Shown here piece after piece: positions 43,917-52,525 of a DNA stretch of 64,000 nt. The stretch covers positions 113,915 to 177,914 of the forward strand of contig NZ_JOEH01000015.1 of the NCBI RefSeq assembly GCF_000719095.1, in the 5' to 3' direction. The stretch is from Streptacidiphilus jeojiense. Its GTDB lineage: Bacteria > Actinomycetota > Actinomycetes > Streptomycetales > Streptomycetaceae. Made by a program: the position numbers and the translations under genes. The stretch's first letter is position 1, and every line of letters begins with the position of its first letter. Below the pieces are notes generated by a model. That model saw only the letters and a list, made by a program, of their open reading frames with translations, did not search any database and was not told the origin of the DNA.

Positions 43917-45842
43917 TTGCCACCCGTCATCGTCGGGCAGAAGGGCCCATTCGCCGGGCAGCGCATCCCCCTCGGCACCGCGCCGGTCACCTTCGGTCGC
44001 AAGAGCGACAGCGACATCGTCATCGTCAGCCCCATCGCCTCCCGGCTGCACGCCGAGATCGTGCCCGAGGACGGCGGCTTCGTCCTCTACGACCGCAACA
44101 GCAGCAACGGCACGGAGGTCAACGGGGAGGAGGTGACCCGGCGGGTGCTGCGGCCCAACGACGTGATCAGGATCGGCGAGGAGACCTTCGCGTTCGAGCT
44201 GACCGACGCCATGGAGACGCTGCTGGACCTCTCCGTCAAGGATGCCTCGGCGCTGCCCCGGGCCGCCGACCCGGACACGCTGCGGGTGACCGTCACCGGC
44301 GGCGGCCCGGTCGGCCTGGCCTTCGCGCTGCTGCTGGAGAGCGCGATGGGGCCGCGGGCGGCGATCACGGTCTACGACGGACGCTGGACCAGGGACGGCG
44401 CCAAGGTCGTCTGGAAGACCGAGGCCCAGGGCAACGTCAGGCGCCAGCAGGTGGTGACGGTGCAGAGCCGTCAGTACCTGAACCTCCCCGAGGAGGTGCA
44501 GGAACGTCTCTTCAGCCCCGAGGAGTTCTCCGAGATGTGGCCGGCCGGCCCGGACTCCATCAACGGCTTTCCCCCGCGCAACATCCGCATCGCCGAGATC
44601 GAGGACCGGCTGCTGGAGATAGCCAACGAGAAGCAGGACCGCATCCGCCTCGTCCCGGCCCGCTTCGACATCACCCAGAAGCAGCGCACCCTCACCGACC
44701 AGCACGTCCTGGCGATCTGCGAGGGCGGTCGCTCCCGCACCCGTGAGCACTTCAGCGACAAGTTCGGCACGGCCGACGCCAACATCTACTCGCTCAACGG
44801 CGAGCACGTCCAGGACGTGGTCCTGGGCCTGAAGGTGAAGTCCCGCCTGCCGGACCCGATGAGCGTGCTGCTGACCGTGGCGCAGAACCGCTTCCTGCTC
44901 AACTCGCTGCGCGGCGAGGGCTTCCTGAACATGCGGCTGACGGACACCGAGGCCAAGGAGGTCGTCGGCATCGACCCGGTCCGCCAGGTCTTCGAGGAGT
45001 GCATCGCCTCGCGCCCCTGCGTCATGGCCCGTGACGAGTACGGGGACTTCCACTGCTCGACCCACAGCACCCTCTTCCTCCCCGCCCTGATCAAGGGGTC
45101 CGCGCTGTGGAAGCAGGTGCGGGAGGGGCTGAAGTTCTTCGACGTCCCCGAGGCCGACCTGTCCGCGGTCACCGCCTTCCGCCTGGACATGGTCCAGCGC
45201 CCGCGCTTCACCTCCCGGGTGTTCCCGCCGACGGCCGACGCCCCCGGCACCTACGGCTTCCTGCTGGGCGACGCCGCGAACGCGATCCACTTCTGGCCCG
45301 GCCGCGGCCTCAACAGCGGTCTGGCGTCGGCGATCTCACTGGCCCGCTCGCTCAAGAGCGCCTGGCGCGGCAACCGGTTCCGCGACGCGGACTTCCTGCG
45401 CCACGAGGCCGCGATGTCGGTCCTCCAGTACCGGCACAAGAGCCGCGCCTGGAACGCCATGGTGACCACCGACGACCAGGGGGTCACCTACGCCATCAAG
45501 GACCAGATCGCCCGCAGCCTCCAGGCCGAGGCCGCGGACGGGGCCGAGGAGACCCGCGAGGCCGACATCGACGCCCTGCTGCAGCAGCTCCAGGAAGTGG
45601 GAGCACGGCTGGCCCCCCGGATGTCCGGCCTGCCCGACGAGGCGACCCTGCGGACCCACCTGGACACGCTGCAGAGCGGAACGCTGCGCACCCTGCGCGA
45701 GAGCGGCCCCTGGGACACGCTGATCGTCGGCGGCGAGGAGGTCGACATCGACATCTTCTACCAGCCGGACCCACCGGCCCCCAAGTCCCCACCCCGCGAC
45801 CCCAGGAACGCCGACCTGCCCCCGCACGCAACAGCCCGCTGA
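43917..45842 (+). CDS. FHA domain fused to an FAD-dependent monooxygenase
   Basis: 641 aa from the TTG at 43917 (AAGGAGCG upstream). Residues about 5-90 are a forkhead-associated domain (VTFGRKSDSDIVI, ASRLHAEIV, NSSNGTEVNGEEV), which binds phosphothreonine. The rest is a flavoprotein hydroxylase: dinucleotide fold VTVTGGGPVGLAFALLLES (its usual third Gly position kept) and FAD motif LLGDAANAIHFWPGRGLNSG. A fusion of these two is unusual and implies that the enzyme is recruited to a phosphorylated partner. No Ser/Thr kinase is adjacent; one occurs at 58.4 kb. Confidence 0.85.
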   Translation: MPPVIVGQKGPFAGQRIPLGTAPVTFGRKSDSDIVIVSPIASRLHAEIVPEDGGFVLYDRNSSNGTEVNGEEVTRRVLRPNDVIRIGEETFAFELTDAMETLLDLSVKDASALPRAADPDTLRVTVTGGGPVGLAFALLLESAMGPRAAITVYDGRWTRDGAKVVWKTEAQGNVRRQQVVTVQSRQYLNLPEEVQERLFSPEEFSEMWPAGPDSINGFPPRNIRIAEIEDRLLEIANEKQDRIRLVPARFDITQKQRTLTDQHVLAICEGGRSRTREHFSDKFGTADANIYSLNGEHVQDVVLGLKVKSRLPDPMSVLLTVAQNRFLLNSLRGEGFLNMRLTDTEAKEVVGIDPVRQVFEECIASRPCVMARDEYGDFHCSTHSTLFLPALIKGSALWKQVREGLKFFDVPEADLSAVTAFRLDMVQRPRFTSRVFPPTADAPGTYGFLLGDAANAIHFWPGRGLNSGLASAISLARSLKSAWRGNRFRDADFLRHEAAMSVLQYRHKSRAWNAMVTTDDQGVTYAIKDQIARSLQAEAADGAEETREADIDALLQQLQEVGARLAPRMSGLPDEATLRTHLDTLQSGTLRTLRESGPWDTLIVGGEEVDIDIFYQPDPPAPKSPPRDPRNADLPPHATAR

Positions 45843-45860
45843 CCCGGGCCCTCCCTCGGA

Positions 45861-46058
45861 TCAGACCTGAAACATCGTCAACGACAGCTGGGCATCCATG
45901 ACTTCCGCCAGCCGCGTCAGCATGCCGACAGTCGGGCTGACGCGGTCGGATTCGATCCGGGAGATCATGGCCTGTCCCGTCCCGGCCGCCTTGGCAAGCT
46001 GCGCCTGGGACCAGCCCAGCTGTTCACGGCGCTCGCGTACGAGCTCCCCCGGGGTCAT
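45861..46058 (-). CDS. XRE-family helix-turn-helix regulator, 65 aa
   Basis: 65 aa: a single XRE/Cro helix-turn-helix (RREQLGWSQAQLAKAAGTGQ, ISRIESDRVSPTVGMLTRLA). Its ATG overlaps the stop of the Uma2 gene (ATGA), so they form a pair, resembling a toxin-antitoxin or restriction-like arrangement in size and coupling. Confidence 0.85.
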   Translation of the reverse strand: MTPGELVRERREQLGWSQAQLAKAAGTGQAMISRIESDRVSPTVGMLTRLAEVMDAQLSLTMFQV

Positions 46059-46624
46059 TTCGACTCCGGGTAGCGCCGCAGCTCACCGGTGTCGATGACC
46101 CAGTCACCGACGGTGATCTTGTCACCGAAGACGTAGGGAACATGCGCGGAGTACCGGCCAGGGCCGTCTTCCGTGGCGATCTTCCAGTGGTGGTGGGCAG
46201 TGCCGTCTCGGGGGTCGATGATCAGGTAGTGGGGAATGCCCATGACCGGATAGTCCCGCAGCTTGCCCTCGTAGTCGTTCTCAGGGTTCGAGGGAGAGAC
46301 GATCTCCACGGCCAGTCGGACGGCAGTGGCATCGACAGCGCCCGGGACGTCCATCGCGTCCTCGTCGACCACGACGACGTCCGGGCGACGCAGTTTGGCG
46401 GCTCCCGGGTGCTCGATATCGGCCGTGTAGGCGATCAAGCCGTCCGGGAGCTGGTGGTCGAGCTGAGTGGTGACGCGCTTGGCGTTGAGGCCGTGCGCAC
46501 CGGCCGGGCTCATCGTCAGCAGGATCTGGCCGTTACTGATCTCCACGTGCGGGGACATCGGCAGTTCCGGCCGCAGGTGGTCGGCGTAGGCGCGCAGATG
46601 GCGGTAGATCGGCTGCTCGGTCAC
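46055..46624 (-). CDS. Uma2 family (DUF820) putative endonuclease
   Basis: 189 aa, GTG start. PD-(D/E)xK-type residues are visible: Asp in LRRPDVVVVDED, Glu in LAVEIVSPSN and Lys in DYEGKLRDYPVMGIPHYLII. The Uma2 family is abundant in cyanobacteria and actinomycetes, with unproven nuclease function. Coupled to the XRE gene and divergent from the tannase-like gene across an AT-rich gap. Confidence 0.85.
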   Translation of the reverse strand: MTEQPIYRHLRAYADHLRPELPMSPHVEISNGQILLTMSPAGAHGLNAKRVTTQLDHQLPDGLIAYTADIEHPGAAKLRRPDVVVVDEDAMDVPGAVDATAVRLAVEIVSPSNPENDYEGKLRDYPVMGIPHYLIIDPRDGTAHHHWKIATEDGPGRYSAHVPYVFGDKITVGDWVIDTGELRRYPESK

Positions 46625-46699
46625 GCCTTCACGATGGCATATCTGGCGTCACCGGCCCCGGGTCCAGTTCGGAGTAAGTCGGTATCCAAGACTTGCTCA

Positions 46700-46745
46700 C
46701 AGATCATTCTCATAATTGTCAACAATATTGAAATCAATAGCTATC
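46700..46745. promoter_or_regulatory. AT-rich divergent promoter/operator region
   Basis: Unusually AT-rich for this genome. It contains the palindrome ATTGTCAACAAT (46715-46726) directly followed by overlapping CAATATTG and ATTG-N4-CAAT palindromes. It lies between the divergent Uma2 and tannase-like genes (46625-46856), which otherwise holds no gene. Confidence 0.5.
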
Positions 46746-46856
46746 CGTTCTACGGTCGGCTCATCAGGTGCACCGCCTGCCACTTCCGTCGCGTCCTGAC
46801 GCGGCGGAGGCGTCGGGCCGTGCCCACAGCACACCGATGCACTAGGAGGTCCACGG

Positions 46857-48608
46857 GTGGACGTCACTCGCAGGAACGTCATCCACGGCGCAGGTGCCGC
46901 GGCACTGGCCGCGCTCGGAATCGCCCAGGGAGCCGGCACCGCCTTCGCCAGTGCCCCGGCCGCGCAGGGCAGCTCGACCGCGACCGGCAAGTACTCCCTG
47001 GAGTTCGACTCCACCGCCTGGTCCTACGACTCGGCCAACGACGTCTACTACCAGATCGGGACGGTGTACGCCGCGAACCCGGCCGACACCAACTACGAGA
47101 CCCTGTCGGTCTACGTGCCCGGCGCCTACCTGACGGCGACTCAGAACAGCGACGGCACCACGTACACCGCCACGGTGAACCAGAAGGGCGCCGTCGGCCG
47201 GTACACCGCGAGCACCGCGCCGATCGTGGTCCCGGTCAACACCCCGGGCTACTCCGCGCAGTCCCCGGCCACGTCCTACAACTACTCGGCCGTGTCCCAG
47301 TACCTGGAGGCCGGGCTGGTCTACGTATGGCCGGGCATGCGCGGCACGTCCAGCTCGACCAGCACGCTGACCGGCGACGCCCCCTGGGGCGTGACCGACC
47401 TCAAGGCCTCGATCCGGTACCTGCGGTACAACCGGAAGGCCCTGCCCGGCAGCACCGACCGCATCGCCCTGTTCGGCATGAGCGGCGGCGGCGCCCAGGA
47501 CACCGTGGCCGGCGCGTCCGGCGACAGCGCCCTGTACCTGCCCTACCTGCGCTCGATCGGTGCGGCCATGGAGGACGCCCACGGCCGGCCCCTCAGCGAC
47601 GCCGTGGCCGGCGTCATGGCCTGGTGCCCGATCACCAGCCTGCACGAGGCCAACCTGTCCTACGAGTGGAACATGGGCCAGTTCGCCTCCACCGGCACCC
47701 GCGCCACCGACACCTGGACCAGCGCCTACTCGACGGACCTCGCGCACGCCTGGGCCACCTACCTCAACCGCCTGGGCCTGCGCGACGGGCACGGCAAGCG
47801 GCTGGAGCTGACCCGCTCCAGCAGCGGCGTCTACCAGGCCGGCAGCTACTACGACCACCTGATCTCAGTGATCACCACCTCGCTGAACGAGTTCCTGGGC
47901 TACACCACGTTCCCGTACACCTACACCACCCAGGGTGGCCCGCCCGGTTCGGGCATGACCGGGACCTCGACCACCTACGCGACGGTCGCCGACTACTTCG
48001 CCCACCTCAACACCGACAGCACCTGGGCGGTCTACGACTCCGCCAGCAACACCGCCAAGGTGTTGAGCCTCGAAGGGTTCGTCAACAGCCAGAAGACCGC
48101 GAGCAAGCCGGTCGGCGCGTTCGACGGGTACTCGCGCGGGCAGACCGAGAACGGCGTCTTCGGGCAGGGGCTCAGCCAGCCCAAGCACTTCGCGCCGCTG
48201 ACCCGCGACGTCATCGCGGCCAACCAGGCCAAGTACGCCGCGTACTCCGACTGGGACTCCTCCTACGGCGCCGCCGGGTACGACAGCGACTTCGCCGAGC
48301 GCGACAACGCCGGCAAGGACACCGCCTGGCGGCTGGACGCCTACAACCCGCTGTACTACCTGTCCCCGGCCTTCGACGGCTACCGGCAGTCGCAGGTGGC
48401 CCAGCACTGGCGCATCCGCACCGGCATCATGCAGGGCGACACCGCCAACACCACCGAGATCAACGTCTCGCTGGCGCTGCAGGACTACGGCGTGCGCAGC
48501 GTGGACTTCGCCACCGTCTGGGCCATGGCCCACACCCAGGCCGAGTACGACAACGGCGACCCCGCGACCAACTTCATCGACTGGGTGGAGTCCGTCATCG
48601 GAAAGTGA
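46857..48608 (+). CDS. Secreted alpha/beta-hydrolase, tannase-like
   Basis: 583 aa from the GTG with AGGAGG seven bases upstream. The N terminus is a Tat-like signal (TRRNVIHGAGAAALAALGIA, then AFASA). An alpha/beta-hydrolase fold follows, with nucleophile elbow FGMSGGGAQD and the long insertion common in bacterial tannases and feruloyl esterases; VWPGMRGTSSS is probably the oxyanion region. The Asp and His of the triad are likely in the C-terminal third (for example AMAHTQAEYDNGD). Substrate is inferred only from resemblance. Confidence 0.7.
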   Translation: MDVTRRNVIHGAGAAALAALGIAQGAGTAFASAPAAQGSSTATGKYSLEFDSTAWSYDSANDVYYQIGTVYAANPADTNYETLSVYVPGAYLTATQNSDGTTYTATVNQKGAVGRYTASTAPIVVPVNTPGYSAQSPATSYNYSAVSQYLEAGLVYVWPGMRGTSSSTSTLTGDAPWGVTDLKASIRYLRYNRKALPGSTDRIALFGMSGGGAQDTVAGASGDSALYLPYLRSIGAAMEDAHGRPLSDAVAGVMAWCPITSLHEANLSYEWNMGQFASTGTRATDTWTSAYSTDLAHAWATYLNRLGLRDGHGKRLELTRSSSGVYQAGSYYDHLISVITTSLNEFLGYTTFPYTYTTQGGPPGSGMTGTSTTYATVADYFAHLNTDSTWAVYDSASNTAKVLSLEGFVNSQKTASKPVGAFDGYSRGQTENGVFGQGLSQPKHFAPLTRDVIAANQAKYAAYSDWDSSYGAAGYDSDFAERDNAGKDTAWRLDAYNPLYYLSPAFDGYRQSQVAQHWRIRTGIMQGDTANTTEINVSLALQDYGVRSVDFATVWAMAHTQAEYDNGDPATNFIDWVESVIGK

Positions 48609-48918
48609 GCCCGCAGAGTGGGCTCGGCACGTGAGCGTCGACGCGGGGTCTTGACGGTTCCGTTGGACTAGACCATTCTCAGCATCGCAGACGATCCCAC
48701 GACCAGGCATCGGGAACGTGGGCCACAACCGCCGCGAGGCGCCACGGGTTCGACCACACCGGCACAGGACTGCCCTGGCCGGGACGGACCCGGCGCCTCG
48801 CGTTGGCAGTCGCGTGAGCGGACACGCGCCTGCATGCGGCAGGGCCGCCGACGCGGTCGGGATCGTGCACTTCCATCAGGGCCCAACACCGCGCGCCATG
48901 GAGCGAGGGACACACCGG
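48609..48918. other. 310-base intergenic stretch holding the chitinase promoter
   Basis: No gene supported. It contains the promoter and DasR-like site at 48651-48680, leaving a long 5' untranslated region of about 230 bases before the chitinase start. Confidence 0.45.
48651..48680 (+). promoter_or_regulatory. Promoter with DasR-like operator (dre) for the chitinase
   Basis: TTGACG (-35, 48651) and CATTCT (-10, 48675) are 18 bases apart. Between them lies TGGACTAGACCA (48664-48675), one base from the dre core TGGTCTAGACCA bound by DasR, the N-acetylglucosamine-responsive repressor that controls chitinase genes in Streptomyces. The spacing would allow direct repression. Confidence 0.68.
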
Positions 48919-50052
48919 ATGATGAGACGCTCGAAGAACTTACCGATCCGCACCCTTCGGGGTCGCGTCATGGCCGTGCTCGGAGCCGTCGTGCTCCTGG
49001 TCGGCCTCGGGGTCAGCGCCGCGAGCCTGGCCCAGGCCGCCGGCGGCACCGGCCCGATCACGGGCTACCAGGGGCTGTGCCTGGACGACCGCAGTGCCAG
49101 CACCGCCAACTTCAACCCGGTCCAGGTCTACACCTGCAACGGCACCAACGCCCAGCAGTGGACGGTGGCGTCGAACAGCACCCTGCAGGTGCTGGGCATG
49201 TGCCTGGACGTGGCCGGGGCCGGCACCGCCAACGGCACCCTGGTCGACCTGTACGCCTGCAACGGGACCGCCGCCCAGGTCTGGCAGCCCCAGTCGAACG
49301 GGGCACTGCTCAACCCGAACTCCGGCAAGTGCCTGGACGACACCGGGTTCGGCGGCTCCGGCACCCAGGTCCAGATCTGGTCCTGCGCCGGCAGCTCCAA
49401 CCAGACCTGGACCCTGCCCAGCAGCGGGGGCGGCGGCACCGGCGGATTCGTCGTGAGCAGCGCGCAGTTCAGCCAGATGTTCCCGAACCGGAACTCCTTC
49501 TACACCTACACCGGCCTGGTCACAGCACTCAGCAAGTACCCCGGCTTCGCCACCACCGGCAGCAGCACCGTGCAGAAGCAGGAGGCTGCCGCGTTCCTGG
49601 CCAACGTCGACCATGAGACCGGCGGTCTGGTCTACATCAACGAGATCGACCAGTCCGGCAACTACTGCGCGGCCGAGTCCTACGGCTGCCCGGCCGGCAC
49701 CTACGCCTACTACGGCCGCGGCCCGCTGCAGATCAGCTGGAACTTCAACTACGAGGCGGCCGGCAACGCGCTGGGCGTCGACCTGCTCGACAACCCCAAC
49801 CTGGTCTCCACCAACGCGGCCGTCTCCTGGGAGACCGCGCTGTGGTACTGGATGACCGACACCGGCCCCGGCACCATGACCGGCCACAACGCCATGGTCA
49901 ACGGCGCCGGCTTCGGCCAGACCATCTGGGCCATCAACGGCAGCATCGAGTGCAACGGCGGCAACACCGCCGAGATGCAGGACCGGGTCAACGACTACGA
50001 GGCGTTCGCAGCGATCCTCGGCGTCTCCCCGGGCTCCAACCTCACCTGCTGA
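48919..50052 (+). CDS. Secreted GH19 chitinase with N-terminal ricin-type lectin domain
   Basis: 377 aa from the ATG at 48919 (GAGGGA upstream; ATG 48922 also possible). Signal peptide to about residue 40 (VLLVGLGVSAASLAQAA). Residues about 45-170 are a ricin B lectin domain with CLDD/CLDV and QxW repeats (NAQQWTV, AAQVWQP, SNQTWTL). After a Gly linker comes a GH19 catalytic domain: NVDHETGGLVYINEI (catalytic Glu), AYYGRGPLQISWNFNYEAAG and INGSIECNGG. It cleaves chitin outside the cell. A DasR-like site upstream fits chitin control. Confidence 0.92.
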   Translation: MMRRSKNLPIRTLRGRVMAVLGAVVLLVGLGVSAASLAQAAGGTGPITGYQGLCLDDRSASTANFNPVQVYTCNGTNAQQWTVASNSTLQVLGMCLDVAGAGTANGTLVDLYACNGTAAQVWQPQSNGALLNPNSGKCLDDTGFGGSGTQVQIWSCAGSSNQTWTLPSSGGGGTGGFVVSSAQFSQMFPNRNSFYTYTGLVTALSKYPGFATTGSSTVQKQEAAAFLANVDHETGGLVYINEIDQSGNYCAAESYGCPAGTYAYYGRGPLQISWNFNYEAAGNALGVDLLDNPNLVSTNAAVSWETALWYWMTDTGPGTMTGHNAMVNGAGFGQTIWAINGSIECNGGNTAEMQDRVNDYEAFAAILGVSPGSNLTC

Positions 50053-50095
50053 CGCAGCAACACCCGTCAGCCGTCAGTACGTCCGGCAGTCCCGC

Positions 50096-50128
50096 CAGTC
50101 CCGGCAGCGCACCGCGCCGCCGGGACTG
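50096..50128. terminator. Hairpin between convergent chitinase and anti-sigma-like gene
   Basis: Perfect 10-bp inverted repeat (CAGTCCCGGC with its complement) around a 13-base loop, located between the two stops. Confidence 0.65.
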
Positions 50129-50150
50129 ACGGTCCGTCCGACTCCTGCCG

Positions 50151-51050
50151 CTAATCCTGCTGCTTGTAGATCTCCTTGCCCGACGCGTCGTAGGCGTGGA
50201 TGTAGGCGCTCGGCCCCGGGACCGGCCTGGAGCTGGAAGGGGTGACGGCGACGGACAGGGCGGCCGAGTAGAAGAACACGCCGCCGGTCATGGTCGCCGG
50301 GTACTCCTTGGGGCTGGTGCCGTAGCTGATGGTGATCCTGGCGATGTTCGACGCGTAGTGCCCGGCACCCAGCAGCAGGTACTTCCCGCGGCCGGCGGAC
50401 ATGCCGAAGCTGTCGAAGAACTCGATGAGGTGGCCGGGGCTCCACATCCGGTTGTTGATGAACGTCGGCGGGACGTCCGGGCTGGTGCCCTTGCTGCCCT
50501 TGGTCTCGCACTGCACGTACTGGCCGGCCGAGTCGACGGCGACCACCGCACCGTCCCAGTCCGTCGAGGCGATCGGCGTGCGCGCGGCGAGCACCGCGTG
50601 GTAGCGCGAGGCGTCCGAGCCCAGGCAGGAGGCCAGGATCTGGCTGACGGTCCCGGCGTCGATCGGAGTGGTCGTGGCACTAATCACCGTGGATGCGCCG
50701 GAGCCGGAGCTCTCGTGCACCGCGGTCGGCCCCGAGCCGGTTCCGCCCGACACGGATCCCTGCGTCGCGGTCGCACTCGGTGACGGCGCGGCGCTCGTCG
50801 AACTGCCGGCGCCCAGCGCCGGGACGGCGGTGACCGGCTTGGCGGCCCCGTGGCCGCTGGTGACGGCCACGGCCGCCACGCTCAGCGCCGCCACACCGGC
50901 GGCGATGCCCACCGGCAGTCCCCACCTGCGGTGCATCGAAGCGCGCTGGTCATCCGGATCGATCTTCATCAGCAGTTCCTCCCGGGTCCGCCGATGGTTC
51001 GGCAGATCACGATCTGGGGGAGCTGCGGGAATGCCCTGCTTGTCATTCAT
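50151..51050 (-). CDS. Membrane protein paired with an ECF sigma factor (anti-sigma-like)
   Basis: 299 aa. The ATG at 51050 overlaps the sigma gene stop (ATGA). About 40 cytoplasmic residues (NHRRTREELLMKIDPDDQRA), one membrane segment (LPVGIAAGVAALSVAAVAVT), then a long Ser/Thr/Ala-rich extracytoplasmic part with two cysteines (SCLGS, QCETKG). Size, topology and coupling are those of an anti-sigma factor, although no zinc-binding H-x3-C-x2-C motif is present in the cytoplasmic part. Confidence 0.65.
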   Translation of the reverse strand: MNDKQGIPAAPPDRDLPNHRRTREELLMKIDPDDQRASMHRRWGLPVGIAAGVAALSVAAVAVTSGHGAAKPVTAVPALGAGSSTSAAPSPSATATQGSVSGGTGSGPTAVHESSGSGASTVISATTTPIDAGTVSQILASCLGSDASRYHAVLAARTPIASTDWDGAVVAVDSAGQYVQCETKGSKGTSPDVPPTFINNRMWSPGHLIEFFDSFGMSAGRGKYLLLGAGHYASNIARITISYGTSPKEYPATMTGGVFFYSAALSVAVTPSSSRPVPGPSAYIHAYDASGKEIYKQQD

Positions 51051-51709
51051 CGTGCGACCTCCCCCGCGTTGACGGATTGTCTGGAACTGAACGACGCCGG
51101 TCCCGGCGGGCCCGCCGACCCGCCGCTCACGCCGAGGTCGGCCCCCAGCCGCCGCCGTGCCCGGTGCAGTCGGGACTTCACCGTCCCGACGGCGATCCGC
51201 AGCGCCGCCGCGGCCGCCTGCTGGTCCAGGCCCGCCCACACGCAGAGCTCGACGACCTCGCGCTCATGGCGCGGGAGTCGGGCCAGCGCCCGGTGGATCT
51301 CCGACATCCGGCGTTCGTCGTCGACCAGACCGGCGACCCCGTCCGCGTGGTCGCCCACCGGCTCGTCGTGCGAGACCAGCCGGTGCAGCAACGCCTCGGC
51401 CCGGCGCAGCCGCCTCCTGGTGTTCGACAGCAGACCGTCGGCGATCCCCAGCAGCCAGGGCAGGGCCGAGTCGCGGTCGAGCACCGTCTCCGATCTCCGT
51501 CGCCAGGCATGCAGGAACACCGTCGAGGTGAGGTCCTCGGCCTCGGACCAGTCGGCCGTGCGCCGGAACAGGTAGTTGTAGACCGTCTTGGCATGCCGGT
51601 CGAAGATCCGACCGAACGCCTCCCGGTCCCCGTCGACGGCCCGCGCCCACAACTCCCGGTCGGACATCCGTCCGACCGAAGCGGCGGGACCAGCGTCGTT
51701 CAGTTCCAT
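51047..51709 (-). CDS. ECF-type RNA polymerase sigma factor
   Basis: 220 aa. Region 2 is AFGRIFDRHAKTVYNYLFRR and WSEAEDLTSTVFLHAWRR; region 4 is LPRHEREVVELCVWAGLDQQ and IAVGTVKSRLHRARRRL. Start uncertain: ATG 51709 or ATG 51667, both with weak ribosome sites. Coupled to a membrane protein likely to control it. Targets unknown. Confidence 0.88.
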   Translation of the reverse strand: MELNDAGPAASVGRMSDRELWARAVDGDREAFGRIFDRHAKTVYNYLFRRTADWSEAEDLTSTVFLHAWRRRSETVLDRDSALPWLLGIADGLLSNTRRRLRRAEALLHRLVSHDEPVGDHADGVAGLVDDERRMSEIHRALARLPRHEREVVELCVWAGLDQQAAAAALRIAVGTVKSRLHRARRRLGADLGVSGGSAGPPGPASFSSRQSVNAGEVAR

Positions 51710-51837
51710 GCTCTGTATGTGTCCGCCAACCGGTCGAAGGTTCCCGCGATCATAATCAGGTCATCACCGCGGAGCGCCGGGCCCCATGCCCCACCACCCC
51801 TGGCCTCCGCACCGGGAGCCGGGTAGCGTCCCACCGC

Positions 51838-52329
51838 ATGGAGCTGGAACCGCCGCGCACGGTCCCGGAACTGCCCGCCAACACGGCCCTGCTGGACTTC
51901 CTCCGGCAACAGGCCTCTCCGCCGAGCGGCCCCGAGGACTGGACCCTGGGCGAGTGGCAGCTGCACACCCATCCCGACCTGGAGGGGCGACTCGCCGACC
52001 TGACCCCCAAGGAGCGGCTGCACTCCCCCACCCTGACCACCCGGACGGTCCGGGCCCACCAGGAGCGCCTGCACTGCGCCTACGGCGTTCCGGTGCTCTG
52101 CTACGAGGGCATCGCCGTGGCCGTCGCCATGGGCATGCGCACCCTGCTGGTACGGCTGCCCGCCCTGCCGGAGAACCTGAAGCCCGGGGAGCCGGTCCCT
52201 CCCCTGACCGACCGTGACTGGCAGTCGGTGGACCCCTGGCAGGGCCATCTGATCACCGCCGAGGGCAACCGCAGACTGACCGGACTGCTACGCGGCGCGA
52301 TCGCCGCGGCCCGGGAGACCCTCCGCTAG
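51838..52329 (+). CDS. Hypothetical protein, 163 aa
   Basis: 163 aa, ATG with a GGGAGCCGGG stretch upstream. Soluble, Leu/Pro-rich, with no recognised motif; VPVLCYEGIAVAVAMGMRTL and WQGHLITAEGNRRLTGLLRG are its most ordered-looking parts. Codon use has the high third-position GC of real genes here. It stands alone between the sigma gene (divergent) and the GH92 gene. Confidence 0.65.
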   Translation: MELEPPRTVPELPANTALLDFLRQQASPPSGPEDWTLGEWQLHTHPDLEGRLADLTPKERLHSPTLTTRTVRAHQERLHCAYGVPVLCYEGIAVAVAMGMRTLLVRLPALPENLKPGEPVPPLTDRDWQSVDPWQGHLITAEGNRRLTGLLRGAIAAARETLR

Positions 52330-52377
52330 GACCGCCCGGTTGGCCGGGACCTCCGCCGGAGGCGCACGTACGCCTGG

Positions 52378-52437
52378 TTGACATGCACTCAGCATCCGCG
52401 CTCTACTCAGGCTTCGTGCCACTTGGCAACGTTGTCA
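52378..52437 (+). promoter_or_regulatory. Promoter and LacI-type operator of the GH92 gene
   Basis: TTGACA at 52378 and TCTACT 18 bases later form a good promoter. Just downstream TGGCAACGTTGTCA (52424-52437) is a near-perfect 14-bp palindrome centred on CG, the shape of operators for LacI-family sugar repressors (TGACAACGTTGTCA). A repressor there would block transcription of the mannosidase. Confidence 0.6.
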
Positions 52438-52525
52438 GATCATCAGGTCCGACGTCGCTGCCGAGCGTGGAAGCCACCTGTCCCTGGCACACCCATGCGC
52501 GAAGCACGGAACGCGGAGGCAACCG

